Positions 36,701 through 44,367 of a stretch of DNA of 64,000 nucleotides are shown here, one piece after another (positions within the stretch are counted from its first letter, which is position 1; each line of letters opens with the position of its first letter). The DNA is taken from assembly GCA_050954285.1 (NCBI GenBank), contig JBPBPL010000032.1:6780-70779 (forward strand), in the 5' to 3' direction. A model generated the notes under the pieces. It was not told where the DNA came from and ran no database searches. It saw only the letters and a list, made by a program, of their open reading frames with translations. The translations under genes were made by a program, and so were the position numbers. Source of the DNA: Mucilaginibacter_A sp050954285 (lineage in GTDB: Bacteria; Bacteroidota; Bacteroidia; Sphingobacteriales; Sphingobacteriaceae).

Positions 36701-37426
36701 CTACTTTTTGGTTTGATTAAGGAAGCTACCACTCATCGATACAGTTGCACTATCAGATAAGGTAAAACCTTTTTTAATGATGATTGGATTTGCAATTGTT
36801 AAAAAATTCTTTCCCGGAACTTTTACATTCAACGTATTTATTTGATTATCCGAAGCAATTGTTAACCTTGCACTTTCAGAAAAATTATTTCCTACTAAAG
36901 CTTCCAGCTGATCAATCTTATTCTTCTCTAAAACTACACCAGAACCTTTGCCAATAGTCAAATTTAGATTTTGCAGATTAAAACCTTTCAGTATTGTTGT
37001 CCCGTCAGAATCATAATTATATTCAGAAGATTTTGCAATTGAATAAGGTTTGGTAATTATAGATTGTATTGAAGGACAGATAATTACAATATTAGTTTGA
37101 TATGAACTAAAATGCTTTGCTTCCTTATCGGCTGCTTCAATTACCAAAGTTGTACCAATTCTGGAAATTTTGATGTGTTCTTTCCAATCTTTTTTGATCC
37201 ATATTTCAAATTGTTTACCATTTTTTATATCAACAGAAATTAAGTTTGCTACACGATTATCAATTGTAGCAAAACTATCGTAAGTTGTTTTTTCCATCCC
37301 GTAAAACGGACTTTTATATGTTCCTTTCCGGTATTCTGCACGTAAGGCAAAATCATAAGTTATCATGGAAATGATGATGATAATTACGGCTGTTAAAAAT
37401 AATTTGTTACTTGTTTTCATAATCAT
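36701..37426 (-). CDS. Unknown membrane-anchored protein, DUF2807-like
   Basis: The 241-residue protein has one N-terminal membrane helix (residues 8-27). A beta-rich extracytoplasmic domain follows, with repeated short strands (LNLTIGKGSGVVLEK, LEALVGNNFSESARLTIASD, LNVKVPGKNFLTI, FTLSDSATVSMSGSF). This repeat style is like the DUF2807 head-domain proteins often found next to GntR-ABC operons in Bacteroidota. The similarity is by eye only. It begins 7 bp after the GntR gene, so it belongs to that operon. Confidence 0.7.
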   Translation of the reverse strand: MIMKTSNKLFLTAVIIIIISMITYDFALRAEYRKGTYKSPFYGMEKTTYDSFATIDNRVANLISVDIKNGKQFEIWIKKDWKEHIKISRIGTTLVIEAADKEAKHFSSYQTNIVIICPSIQSIITKPYSIAKSSEYNYDSDGTTILKGFNLQNLNLTIGKGSGVVLEKNKIDQLEALVGNNFSESARLTIASDNQINTLNVKVPGKNFLTIANPIIIKKGFTLSDSATVSMSGSFLNQTKK

Positions 37427-37433
37427 ACTGTTT

Positions 37434-37808
37434 TTATGCCTGATAATTTTGTGTTTTGAACTCCTGGTACCGCTTTTCTATTTCCTCCAAACTAATGTCG
37501 AGCAGGAAAATATTTTTAAAAAACTCTGGTAACTCTTGCTGTAAAAAGCGCTCTTTACGATAATTTTTTACTTTCAATTTCGCATCAGCATTTACAAAAA
37601 ACCCAATGCCGCGCTTGTTTGAAATAACTTCCTGATTCTGCAAAAAATCATACGTGCGGGCCACTGTGTTTGGATTTACCTGTAACTCTACGGCTAAATC
37701 CCGCACGGATGGAATTTTTTGCTCTGCCGCCCACTTATCCAATGTTATATTTTCACTCACATACGCTGCAATTTGCAGGTAGATGGCTTCGTTGTCTCTA
37801 AAATCCAT
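37434..37808 (-). CDS. GntR-family (YtrA type) transcriptional regulator
   Basis: The start is taken at the ATG of MDFRDNEAIYLQIA (37806-37808), 2 bp after the permease stop; a longer frame begins at 37853 but overlaps the permease. The 124-residue protein has a winged helix (KIPSVRDLAVELQVNPNTVARTYDFL in two pieces, residues about 30-60) and a short C-terminal helical tail with no large effector domain, as in the YtrA subfamily. Such repressors usually control their own ABC transporter operon. A matching operator is at 39428-39453. Confidence 0.9.
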   Translation of the reverse strand: MDFRDNEAIYLQIAAYVSENITLDKWAAEQKIPSVRDLAVELQVNPNTVARTYDFLQNQEVISNKRGIGFFVNADAKLKVKNYRKERFLQQELPEFFKNIFLLDISLEEIEKRYQEFKTQNYQA

Positions 37809-37810
37809 AA

Positions 37811-38590
37811 TTAAACTTCCTTTTCTTTTAGCTTGTAATAAGCACTGATCCATAAAATCACAACTACTAATCCAACTATTATTCCTTCTGTTTGCGATTT
37901 TACATCAGGTGCCTGGATTTGAAAAGCATCCTTTCCGTTGGAGATATTTACCGGGTTGAATAGGGATGTGCCGTTTACACTTTGATTAAACATGGATGAT
38001 AAAATCGGCTTGTTGATCAATCCCAACAAAAAAACACCGATAAAAAAAGTAAAGGCTGTTTTAATAAAATGTAGCTTTTCAAAATAAATAGCTCCAAAAA
38101 ATATGATAGCATGCAAAATGGCATAAATAATAAATGCGTAATAAGCTTTTTGTTCTTTGGAAAAAATATTCAGAAATAGATTTTCCCGTATGGGATTACT
38201 ATTGCCAATACTCATAATTATCGCTGTAACAAAGTAAAAAATACCAATAAAAATGATTTGGAAGATCAGGAAGGAAACAATCCAGCTTACTAAATATTTT
38301 TCGAACGCAGATGCTGGTAAGGTTAAAGCAGGGATAGCTTCTTTTTTGTTGCCTAAATCTGCAAAAATTAAACTGGTAAAAATACTGCCACCCAATAATA
38401 ACCCGGATATAAAATAACCTGTTTGAGATCCTAATGGTAAATAGCCATTGTTTGCATAGGCGTTTATCCCCATTACTAAAAATAATATCCCAGTTAATAC
38501 CCCGGCAGACATTAAGTAGGTTTTGTAGTTTTCCACGGTGTGCTTTTTAAAAAGCATTGAAAACCGTTTGATGTTAAAAGTTTGGTTCAT
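37811..38590 (-). CDS. ABC-2 type transporter permease
   Basis: The 259-residue protein has six hydrophobic segments (for example AGVLTGILFLVMGINAY, YFISGLLLGGSIFTSLIFA, IIFIGIFYFVTAIIMSIG, FIIYAILHAIIFFGAIYF, FFIGVFLLGLI, IIVGLVVVILWISAYY). It follows the ATPase gene by 6 bp and precedes the GntR gene. It probably forms the membrane half of the transporter. Substrate is unknown; YtrA-controlled systems in other bacteria respond to cell-wall stress. Confidence 0.85.
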   Translation of the reverse strand: MNQTFNIKRFSMLFKKHTVENYKTYLMSAGVLTGILFLVMGINAYANNGYLPLGSQTGYFISGLLLGGSIFTSLIFADLGNKKEAIPALTLPASAFEKYLVSWIVSFLIFQIIFIGIFYFVTAIIMSIGNSNPIRENLFLNIFSKEQKAYYAFIIYAILHAIIFFGAIYFEKLHFIKTAFTFFIGVFLLGLINKPILSSMFNQSVNGTSLFNPVNISNGKDAFQIQAPDVKSQTEGIIVGLVVVILWISAYYKLKEKEV

Positions 38591-38596
38591 GGCTTA

Positions 38597-39424
38597 TCAG
38601 TTTAAAATTTCGGTGATGGTTTGGTTGTTGTTGATGATGGCATTAAAAAGCAGTTCCATATCTACTTTACTGTAACTGTTATTGGTATTTGGGCTGATGG
38701 TATTAGTGCCACGTACACTATCTTCAGCATACAAAACCTCTGGTCCGGGTGTAGAAACAGTGCTGAATTTGAGCAGATCGGCAATATCATCCAGACTTTT
38801 GTTGAGCACAATTTTCTGGTTATGCACTACCAGCAAAGTATCAATCAGGTTGTCCAGATCACGAACCTGATGCGTGGAAATGATGATGCAACGGGTTTCT
38901 GTTAAAGCGGAAGCAATGATTTTACGGAACTGGCTTTTTGATGGAATATCCAAACCGTTCGTAGGTTCATCCATAATCAAAAGCGAGGTATTGGTTGATA
39001 ATCCAAAGGCAATCATTACCTTTTTTTGCTGGCCGAAAGATAGCTTGTTGAGTATCGTATCGTTCGGAACATCAAATTCTGCCAGCATTTTATCAAACTG
39101 CATTTCATTAAAATCAGGATAAAAATGACCGGTACTTTTTACAAACTGCTTAGCGGTGAGTGCCGGCATGTAAACTTCCTCCGGAATAAAAAACAGGTTT
39201 TGCAAAAAGGCTGGCAAACGTTTGGAAGCATTATATCCATTCACTTCACAAGTGCCTTGCTGCGGGAAAACCAAACCCGCAATATTTTTTAGCAAAGTAG
39301 ATTTGCCAGCACCGTTTTTTCCCAATAATCCATAAATATGTCCTTCCTGCATTTGCAGGTTTAGGTTTTGAAACAGGATTTTTTTCCGGCCGTAACCGAA
39401 AGTCAAGTTAGAAATCTTTATCAT
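38597..39424 (-). CDS. ABC transporter ATPase
   Basis: The start is taken at the ATG of MIKISNLTFGYG (39422-39424); a frame from 39451 would run through the operator. The 275-residue protein has Walker A GKNGAGKST near residue 37, signature LSFGQQKKVMIAFGL near residue 128, Walker B LLIMDEPTNGLD near residue 150 and H-loop ISTHQVRDLDNL. The C-terminal 60 residues are not typical and may contact the permease. This is the first gene of the GntR operon. Confidence 0.93.
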   Translation of the reverse strand: MIKISNLTFGYGRKKILFQNLNLQMQEGHIYGLLGKNGAGKSTLLKNIAGLVFPQQGTCEVNGYNASKRLPAFLQNLFFIPEEVYMPALTAKQFVKSTGHFYPDFNEMQFDKMLAEFDVPNDTILNKLSFGQQKKVMIAFGLSTNTSLLIMDEPTNGLDIPSKSQFRKIIASALTETRCIIISTHQVRDLDNLIDTLLVVHNQKIVLNKSLDDIADLLKFSTVSTPGPEVLYAEDSVRGTNTISPNTNNSYSKVDMELLFNAIINNNQTITEILN

Positions 39425-39427
39425 ATA

Positions 39428-39453
39428 TAGTGTATTAGTTATATAGTACACTA
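39428..39453 (-). promoter_or_regulatory. YtrA-type operator (TAGTGTA-N12-TACACTA)
   Basis: A perfect 7-bp inverted repeat lies 3 bp before the ATPase ATG and immediately downstream of the -7 element, over the expected transcription start. From memory, the Bacillus YtrA site is AGTGTA-N13-TACACT; here the same half sites are spaced by 12. Autoregulation by the GntR gene at 37434 is the natural reading. Confidence 0.75.
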
Positions 39454-39484
39454 CAAATGTATATATCCGATTCTGATTTGCAAA
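39454..39484 (-). promoter_or_regulatory. Bacteroidota-type promoter of the ABC-GntR operon
   Basis: On the minus strand TTTG (39484-39481) is followed after 19 bases by TACATTTG (39461-39454). This matches the primary-sigma consensus of Bacteroidota (TTTG near -33, TAnnTTTG near -7). The operator follows directly. Confidence 0.75.
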
Positions 39485-39516
39485 TAGTTTTTAAAAATAA
39501 TTTTCCGGGCATTAAA

Positions 39517-39547
39517 AAAGCCCTGAAGCTTTTAGCAACAGGGCTTT
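39517..39547 (-). terminator. Rho-independent terminator after the hexosaminidase gene
   Basis: The 9-bp GC-containing stem AAAGCCCTG/CAGGGCTTT (39517-39525 with 39539-39547, 13-base loop) is followed on the minus strand by a run of six T. It lies between the hexosaminidase stop and the promoter of the ABC-GntR operon. Confidence 0.85.
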
Positions 39548-39556
39548 ATGAAGAAG

Positions 39557-39618
39557 AATTTATGCTGATAAAAGAAGTATCAGCAGTTATTGTAATACTT
39601 CTTTTATCAGCATAAATT
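39557..39618. terminator. Long perfect hairpin containing an inverted pair of iterated motifs
   Basis: A 24-bp perfect stem (39557-39580 with 39595-39618) with a 14-base loop. Each arm contains an exact motif copy (39567-39580 plus, 39595-39608 minus). It starts at the last base of the hexosaminidase stop codon, upstream of the conventional terminator at 39517. It may stabilise the 3' end or block transcription. Confidence 0.85.
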
Positions 39619-41531
39619 TACTTTTTCTTTGGAAGCCGGGCGTTTAAATCAGCAATGGTAATACTCATCATTCGGCCAATTGGCTGCTTGCCACGATAAG
39701 TTATCATTTTAAGTTGCGCTGCTTCTTTAGGAACGATCAGCGGCTGTGTGTATTTGGGATAAAACCGATCCGGGAAAGAATTATCAAAACTGTAATAAAT
39801 ATCCAGATCTCTAATTTCGGTTGATAGCGTTACGCTGGTGCTGCTATCTCTGCGGGCCACGTTAATAATTGGGTCGTATATGCTTGGCGCGTAGTTAATT
39901 TCAGCGGTTTCCATGCGCGGAAATTGACCTTCTACCCTGCCCGAAAAATCGTTCCAGTTCTTTTTTTCCTTCGGAGACCACAGCGTTTCTGCAATAGCAA
40001 AACCGCGCGGCCAGGTCATGTATTCCGCTTTACGCAGGTTATAAACCTGCTCGGTCCATAAATTGGCCTGCCCGCCTTTAATCAGTTTTACATCTACGCT
40101 ATCTGGCACCGGCTCAAACTGATATGCTTTTTGCAGCCGCAATGTAGAATACACTTTAGATTCGATAGCTGCATCGCCCTGCATGTAATCGAGATAAGCA
40201 AAAGTTGTAGGACTCATTACTACTTCATGACCCATTTTGGCTGCCTGAATGCCGCCTTTCATACCTCTCCAGCTCATTACAACTGCATCCGGTGCCAGGC
40301 CACCTTCTAAAATTTCATCCCAGCCCATAAACTTTTTGCCTTTGGATTCTACTATTTTTTCTACCCTTTTCTCAAAATAGCTTTGCACCTCCTCCATATT
40401 TTTGAGTCCTTGTTTTTGCATTAAAGCTTTAACAGAATCGCTCTTTTCCCAGAAATTCTTCGGGCATTCATCTCCCCCCAAATGGATGTATTCAAAAGGA
40501 AAAAGCTGCGCCACCTGCGTAATCACTTTATCCATAAATTCGTACACTTTCTCATTAGCCGGGCATAAAGTATTGTCTATCAAAGCAACAGGCGGCTGCC
40601 CGTGAGACCAATCCATAATCACTTCCCCAGAACGTACCTTATATTTATCAGCACCAGGTGTGCAGGAAAGCTCTGGATAAGCCGCAACTGCTGCCAAACT
40701 ATGGCCCGGCACATCAATTTCCGGCATAACGTTTACAAAACGTTCTTTGGCGTATTGTACCAATTCTTTAATATCTTCCTGCGTATAAAAACCGCCATAT
40801 GTACGTGGCTCATCCGCAGGAGGCGGAGCAAAAGTGCCGAAATAACCAACCCGTTTTGCGTTAAATGCCCCTACTTCTGTCAGTCGTGGCAATCCTTTTA
40901 TTTCAATCCGCCAGCCTTCATCATCGGTTAAATGCAAGTGCAACAGATTGAATTTGTACCTAACCATAGCATCAATGTATTGCTCTACTTCCTGTTTGGT
41001 AAAAAAATGGCGGGAAACATCAAACATCAATCCGCGCCAGCCAAATCTCGGGTAATCTGTAATATTAACGCACGGAGCTACCCATTTTACATTTTTCACA
41101 GGCGTTTTGCTTTCAATTTCTCTTGGCAATAATTGCATTAAAGTTTGTACGCCATAAAATAATCCAGCTGGCTGATTGGCTTTAATAATGATGTTTTTTG
41201 CATTAATATTAAGCTGATAACCTTCTTTTCCAAGGGTTAAATTTTCAGCCTTATTCAACATTAATTTTATGGTAGCAAAAGAAGCATTGGGTTTGATGAA
41301 AACGGATTTACCTGTAGCAACCGAAATTTTATTTTTAAGATAATTGGTAACCGGAATAATTTCTGCCGTATTTGCCGCATCAATAGTAATACTAACAGGC
41401 AAAATAAATTTTCCGGGAGCTGTTTTTATACTGACAGGCTCCGGAATAATGGAGATTGAATTTTTATTGCTTTGGCTGAACGCTGAAAAAGAAATCAGGC
41501 AATAACAAAGAAGAATTGAAGTTTTTGGCAT
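39618..41531 (-). CDS. Beta-N-acetylhexosaminidase (GH20)
   Basis: The 637-residue protein has a signal peptide (about residues 1-19, ending SAFSQ). A GH20b-like N-domain follows (25-155), then the catalytic barrel with FNLLHLHLTDDEGWRIEI (195-211), MPEIDVPGHS (269-278) and the catalytic Asp354-Glu355 in HLGGDECP. A C-terminal domain (about 540-630, IYYSFDNSFPDRFYPKY) is of the chitobiase C-terminal type. It removes terminal GlcNAc/GalNAc from glycans in the periplasm or outside the cell. It is a single-gene unit with its own terminators. Confidence 0.95.
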   Translation of the reverse strand: MPKTSILLCYCLISFSAFSQSNKNSISIIPEPVSIKTAPGKFILPVSITIDAANTAEIIPVTNYLKNKISVATGKSVFIKPNASFATIKLMLNKAENLTLGKEGYQLNINAKNIIIKANQPAGLFYGVQTLMQLLPREIESKTPVKNVKWVAPCVNITDYPRFGWRGLMFDVSRHFFTKQEVEQYIDAMVRYKFNLLHLHLTDDEGWRIEIKGLPRLTEVGAFNAKRVGYFGTFAPPPADEPRTYGGFYTQEDIKELVQYAKERFVNVMPEIDVPGHSLAAVAAYPELSCTPGADKYKVRSGEVIMDWSHGQPPVALIDNTLCPANEKVYEFMDKVITQVAQLFPFEYIHLGGDECPKNFWEKSDSVKALMQKQGLKNMEEVQSYFEKRVEKIVESKGKKFMGWDEILEGGLAPDAVVMSWRGMKGGIQAAKMGHEVVMSPTTFAYLDYMQGDAAIESKVYSTLRLQKAYQFEPVPDSVDVKLIKGGQANLWTEQVYNLRKAEYMTWPRGFAIAETLWSPKEKKNWNDFSGRVEGQFPRMETAEINYAPSIYDPIINVARRDSSTSVTLSTEIRDLDIYYSFDNSFPDRFYPKYTQPLIVPKEAAQLKMITYRGKQPIGRMMSITIADLNARLPKKK

Positions 41532-41900
41532 CGCAAGTAGTTAGTTATGTAAACGATTTAACAATAAGCTGAATATTAATTTTTAGCAAAAACAAGTTAA
41601 TTATGGAGCAATTTAGTTATTTTAGCTTAGTTAAAAATCTGTGCGATATAAACAGTACTGAAAAAACTAAACTTGTTATTAATTTAACTGTTACTTATTT
41701 TAACGAAAAATTTATATTCTGATTCAAGCCAAAACTACCCTTATTAAATGGCAATATTTGCAGTTTGCACCTCATTTTAATTCTCTGAATTTGCATAATA
41801 TGTTTCTACAAATAATTTTAACAGACCGTTAATTTTTTGTATTTATTAATACATTATGTGCTATTACTACTAAAATTATCTACTACAATTATCTTTAGTC
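41532..41900. other. Divergent intergenic region, hexosaminidase / unknown gene
   Basis: A 369-bp AT-rich region between divergent genes must hold both promoters. For the plus-strand gene a near-consensus pair is seen (TTTG, 18 bases, TGAATTTG, about 41775-41804), with one mismatch and short spacing. Nothing clear is seen for the minus strand. No copy of the iterated motif and no gene were found. Confidence 0.35.
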
Positions 41901-42356
41901 ATGACCAAACTGGACGAAAATCTAAAAACACAGCTTCTTGACCTTGCTGAAATCTTGAATGCCTTTAAATCAGAAGCTATACAAGTTAAGATTGCCGAAA
42001 AATTACTCGACACTATTTTGTTTGAAGCGCCACAGCCTAACCAGGAAGTGCAGGATTTTGCTTCAAGAAGAGCCAAAAGAATCAATCAAAATAAAGAATG
42101 GCAGCCAGATTTGCCTACCAGGGAACGCAAACCAACCGGTGCAACCAAAGCTATGTATCACTTGCTTGACACTGATTTTTTTGATCAGCCGCAATCCATA
42201 TCCGCTATTGCCAATCGTTATAAAGAGGAATTTAATGAGGAATTTAAAACTTCGGAAATTTCAGGGATTTTATTAAAATCAGTAAAAGATAATGTGTTGA
42301 AGCGAGAAAAAAATCAAAGCAATAAACGTTATGAATATGTGAAAACGAAGGTTTAA
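41901..42356 (+). CDS. Unknown protein (151 aa), possible C-terminal winged helix
   Basis: The protein has a helical N-terminal region (residues 1-50), a basic linker (ASRRAKRINQNKEWQ), and a C-terminal part (residues 80-148, FFDQPQSISAIANRYKEEF, SEISGILLKSVKDNVLKRE) that reads like a winged-helix or HTH fold ending in basic residues. No family is recognised. It is soluble and monocistronic. Its stop codon lies 7 bp before an iterated motif shared with the convergent bshB1 gene. Confidence 0.65.
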   Translation: MTKLDENLKTQLLDLAEILNAFKSEAIQVKIAEKLLDTILFEAPQPNQEVQDFASRRAKRINQNKEWQPDLPTRERKPTGATKAMYHLLDTDFFDQPQSISAIANRYKEEFNEEFKTSEISGILLKSVKDNVLKREKNQSNKRYEYVKTKV

Positions 42357-42363
42357 AAACACC

Positions 42364-42377
42364 ATACTTCTTTTATC
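42364..42377 (-). repeat. Iterated motif between convergent genes
   Basis: Exact match GATAAAAGAAGTAT on the minus strand. Its first two bases are part of the bshB1 stop (TGA), so the gene ends TGATAA through the motif. Confidence 0.8.
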
Positions 42378-43101
42378 ACACTAAATTAAATAGATTATCT
42401 ACGCCTAACAATCTTTTTGAAGTAAACCCTTCAGCATATTTAACCTGGATAGCTCTGCCAAACTCGCGTGCTCTGGCTTCGGCAACTTCCATAAACGCCG
42501 GACTGGAAATGTACGTTTGTGGTTCATCGGCCCAGTCAGGATTATAAAACTGCGATTTATATTCCCGGATACTGGCAATTTTCTGTTCCCAGTATTCGGT
42601 AATATCAATCAAAATATCAGGCTTTAAGTGCGTATCCTGAATAAAATTCAAGATCAGTTTCGGTCGCCATGCCTGTTGTTGTTCGCCATTTCCCAATGTT
42701 GATTTAATTTTGGTTAAACCAGAATAAAAACTAGCTTGCTCTACTAATTCGGCGGCGCGTGCATGATCTGGATGGCGATCAGAAATGGCACTAGCAATCA
42801 AAATTTCTGGTTGATATTTTCTAATAACTTTAATTACTTCCAATTGATTTTGTGCATCATTTTGAAAATATCCATCACGTAAACCCACATTTTCCCGAAC
42901 TGATAAATTAAGCAGTTTTGCTGCACGATTGGCTTCTTCCTGCCTGATTTCTACTGTTCCACGCGTGCCTAATTCGCCTCGGGTTAAGTCTGCTACACCA
43001 ACTTTTTTCCCCAAAGCAATGTGTTTTGCTATCGTACCAGAACAATACAATTCAGCATCATCCGGATGTGCCGGCAAAACAAGAATATCTAATTTAAGCA
43101 T
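42376..43101 (-). CDS. bshB1: Bacillithiol biosynthesis deacetylase BshB1
   Basis: The 241-residue LmbE-type deacetylase has the zinc motif PAHPDDAE (residues 10-17), TRGELGTRGT typical of BshB1 near residue 39, and DRHPDHARA near residue 111 with the second metal ligand. It removes acetyl from GlcNAc-malate to give GlcN-malate in bacillithiol synthesis. bshA and bshC are not in the window. It lies 3 bp after a glutathione-peroxidase-like gene, which fits a shared thiol/redox role. Confidence 0.95.
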   Translation of the reverse strand: MLKLDILVLPAHPDDAELYCSGTIAKHIALGKKVGVADLTRGELGTRGTVEIRQEEANRAAKLLNLSVRENVGLRDGYFQNDAQNQLEVIKVIRKYQPEILIASAISDRHPDHARAAELVEQASFYSGLTKIKSTLGNGEQQQAWRPKLILNFIQDTHLKPDILIDITEYWEQKIASIREYKSQFYNPDWADEPQTYISSPAFMEVAEARAREFGRAIQVKYAEGFTSKRLLGVDNLFNLV

Positions 43102-43104
43102 GTA

Positions 43105-43629
43105 CTATAGTTTAACAGCAGCTTTTTGTGGTTTGGCAACCAGCAACCGTTCAATTTTTTTCTTTATTTTAGAAGAAGTTGGATTGGTAAACGGATAAAA
43201 GAAATCACAAACCTCTCCATTTTTATCAATGAGGTATTTGTGGAAATTCCATCTCGGTGCAGAGCTTAAATGCTCGTTCTGGTTTTTATTCGCTAAAAAC
43301 TGGTACAAAGGATGTGCATACGGCCCTCGAACCCTCATTTTATTAAATAACTGATAATTGGTACCATAATTAACTGTACAAAACTCAACAATACTTTCGC
43401 CCTCTAATGGTTCCTGCCCGCCAAAATCATTAGATGGAAAAGCCAGAATTTCAAAATCTGCTCCTGCAAACTGCTGCCTTAAATCTTCCAGATCTTTTAA
43501 TTGCGGCGTAAAACCACAACCGGATGCTGTGTTTACGATCAATAAAACTTTGCCTTTAAAAACATCAAGGCTTACTTCTTTTCCGCCAATGGTTTCAACA
43601 TTAAACTGATAAATATTTTTCCCGGTCAT
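43105..43629 (-). CDS. Glutathione peroxidase family thiol peroxidase
   Basis: The 174-residue protein has the catalytic tetrad of the family: Cys38 in NTASGCGFTPQ, Gln72 in GGQEP, Trp127-Asn128 in APRWNFHKYL. It is a cysteine, not selenocysteine, enzyme. It reduces peroxides, probably with thioredoxin as donor in bacteria. It sits between DUF4294 and bshB1 with gaps of 5 and 3 bp, so the three are one operon. Confidence 0.94.
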   Translation of the reverse strand: MTGKNIYQFNVETIGGKEVSLDVFKGKVLLIVNTASGCGFTPQLKDLEDLRQQFAGADFEILAFPSNDFGGQEPLEGESIVEFCTVNYGTNYQLFNKMRVRGPYAHPLYQFLANKNQNEHLSSAPRWNFHKYLIDKNGEVCDFFYPFTNPTSSKIKKKIERLLVAKPQKAAVKL

Positions 43630-43634
43630 CGTAA

Positions 43635-44255
43635 TTAATAATAAGCTGAATAACCGGCGGAAACCAAAATTGCTTGGATGTCTTTCTCTTCTTCAGGATT
43701 GTAAGTTTCCTTCAAATCATGGCCAAACATACGTGCTGCTGATTGAAACATAAAAGCCTGAAATCCGCCTTTCATCTGTTTCAATAACTCAAAACTGGTA
43801 TTTCCTGTTTCGCGTTGCACTAATTTAATCAAAATTTCGCCCTGCGTGATGGTGAGGTTTTTAATCTGCTTATTAAATAAATCTTTAATTTCTTTTTCGC
43901 AGGCTTTTACCATTTCTTTCTGCTGACGTTTATCTGCAGTTGTAGCTAAATCCTGCTGCAATTTCCGGTAACGCTGACCAGCAAATTGCGCATACGGCAA
44001 AACTTTTAACACGTTGTAACGCAGGCGGTTGTAAGCTGCGCGATCTTCCGGGGTTTTAAAAACACGAAAATCCCGAATGTTGGCATCGGGCAGCAGAACC
44101 CAGGGAACAAACTCGCCGTCAAGCTCTGTAACGGCAACTTTAATGCTATCGTTTTTGCCAGGTTTTATTTTGAACGTAGTTACTCCCGCTGTTGATTGTG
44201 CTTTTATAACACAAGACAGACAGGAAAAAAGCCCTAAAAACCACAGATATTTCAT
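43635..44255 (-). CDS. DUF4294 family secreted protein
   Basis: The 206-residue protein has a signal peptide (about residues 1-19, LWFLGLFSCLSCVIKAQS). The body is a conserved Bacteroidota domain: VTELDGEFVPWVLLPD, then FKTPEDRAAYNRLRYNVLKV, and a helical C-terminal part ending near MFGHDLKETYNPEEEKDIQ. The function of the family is unknown. It leads the bshB1 operon and is divergent from relA. Confidence 0.85.
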   Translation of the reverse strand: MKYLWFLGLFSCLSCVIKAQSTAGVTTFKIKPGKNDSIKVAVTELDGEFVPWVLLPDANIRDFRVFKTPEDRAAYNRLRYNVLKVLPYAQFAGQRYRKLQQDLATTADKRQQKEMVKACEKEIKDLFNKQIKNLTITQGEILIKLVQRETGNTSFELLKQMKGGFQAFMFQSAARMFGHDLKETYNPEEEKDIQAILVSAGYSAYY

Positions 44256-44314
44256 AAATTTACCTTAAAGCAAAAATAATGTTATTTTGATAATAATTAG
44301 TCAGCAATAAGTAC

Positions 44315-44340
44315 GTAAACACCATTTGGATGTTGTTTAC
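44315..44340. promoter_or_regulatory. 26-bp dyad in the DUF4294/relA divergent region
   Basis: GTAAACACCAT (44315-44325) and ATGTTGTTTAC (44330-44340) pair with one mismatch around a 4-base TTGG centre. It sits about 28 bp before the relA start and 60 bp before the DUF4294 start. An operator or an mRNA hairpin are both possible. Confidence 0.45.
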
Positions 44341-44352
44341 TAAAAATTATAT

Positions 44353-44366
44353 GGTAAAAGAAGTAT
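44353..44366 (+). repeat. Iterated motif abutting the relA start codon
   Basis: Exact match GGTAAAAGAAGTAT, ending one base before the relA ATG (44368). Its purine run is where a ribosome binding site would be. Confidence 0.8.
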
Positions 44367-44367
44367 C

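Noticed and set aside
40402..41132. Plus-strand frames inside the hexosaminidase gene
   Set aside because: They are antisense to a full-length GH20 gene with intact catalytic residues and show no protein-like motifs.
44353..44366. Reading the iterated motif simply as a ribosome binding site
   Set aside because: It occurs on both strands, inside genes, and against stop codons, and Bacteroidota rarely use Shine-Dalgarno pairing.
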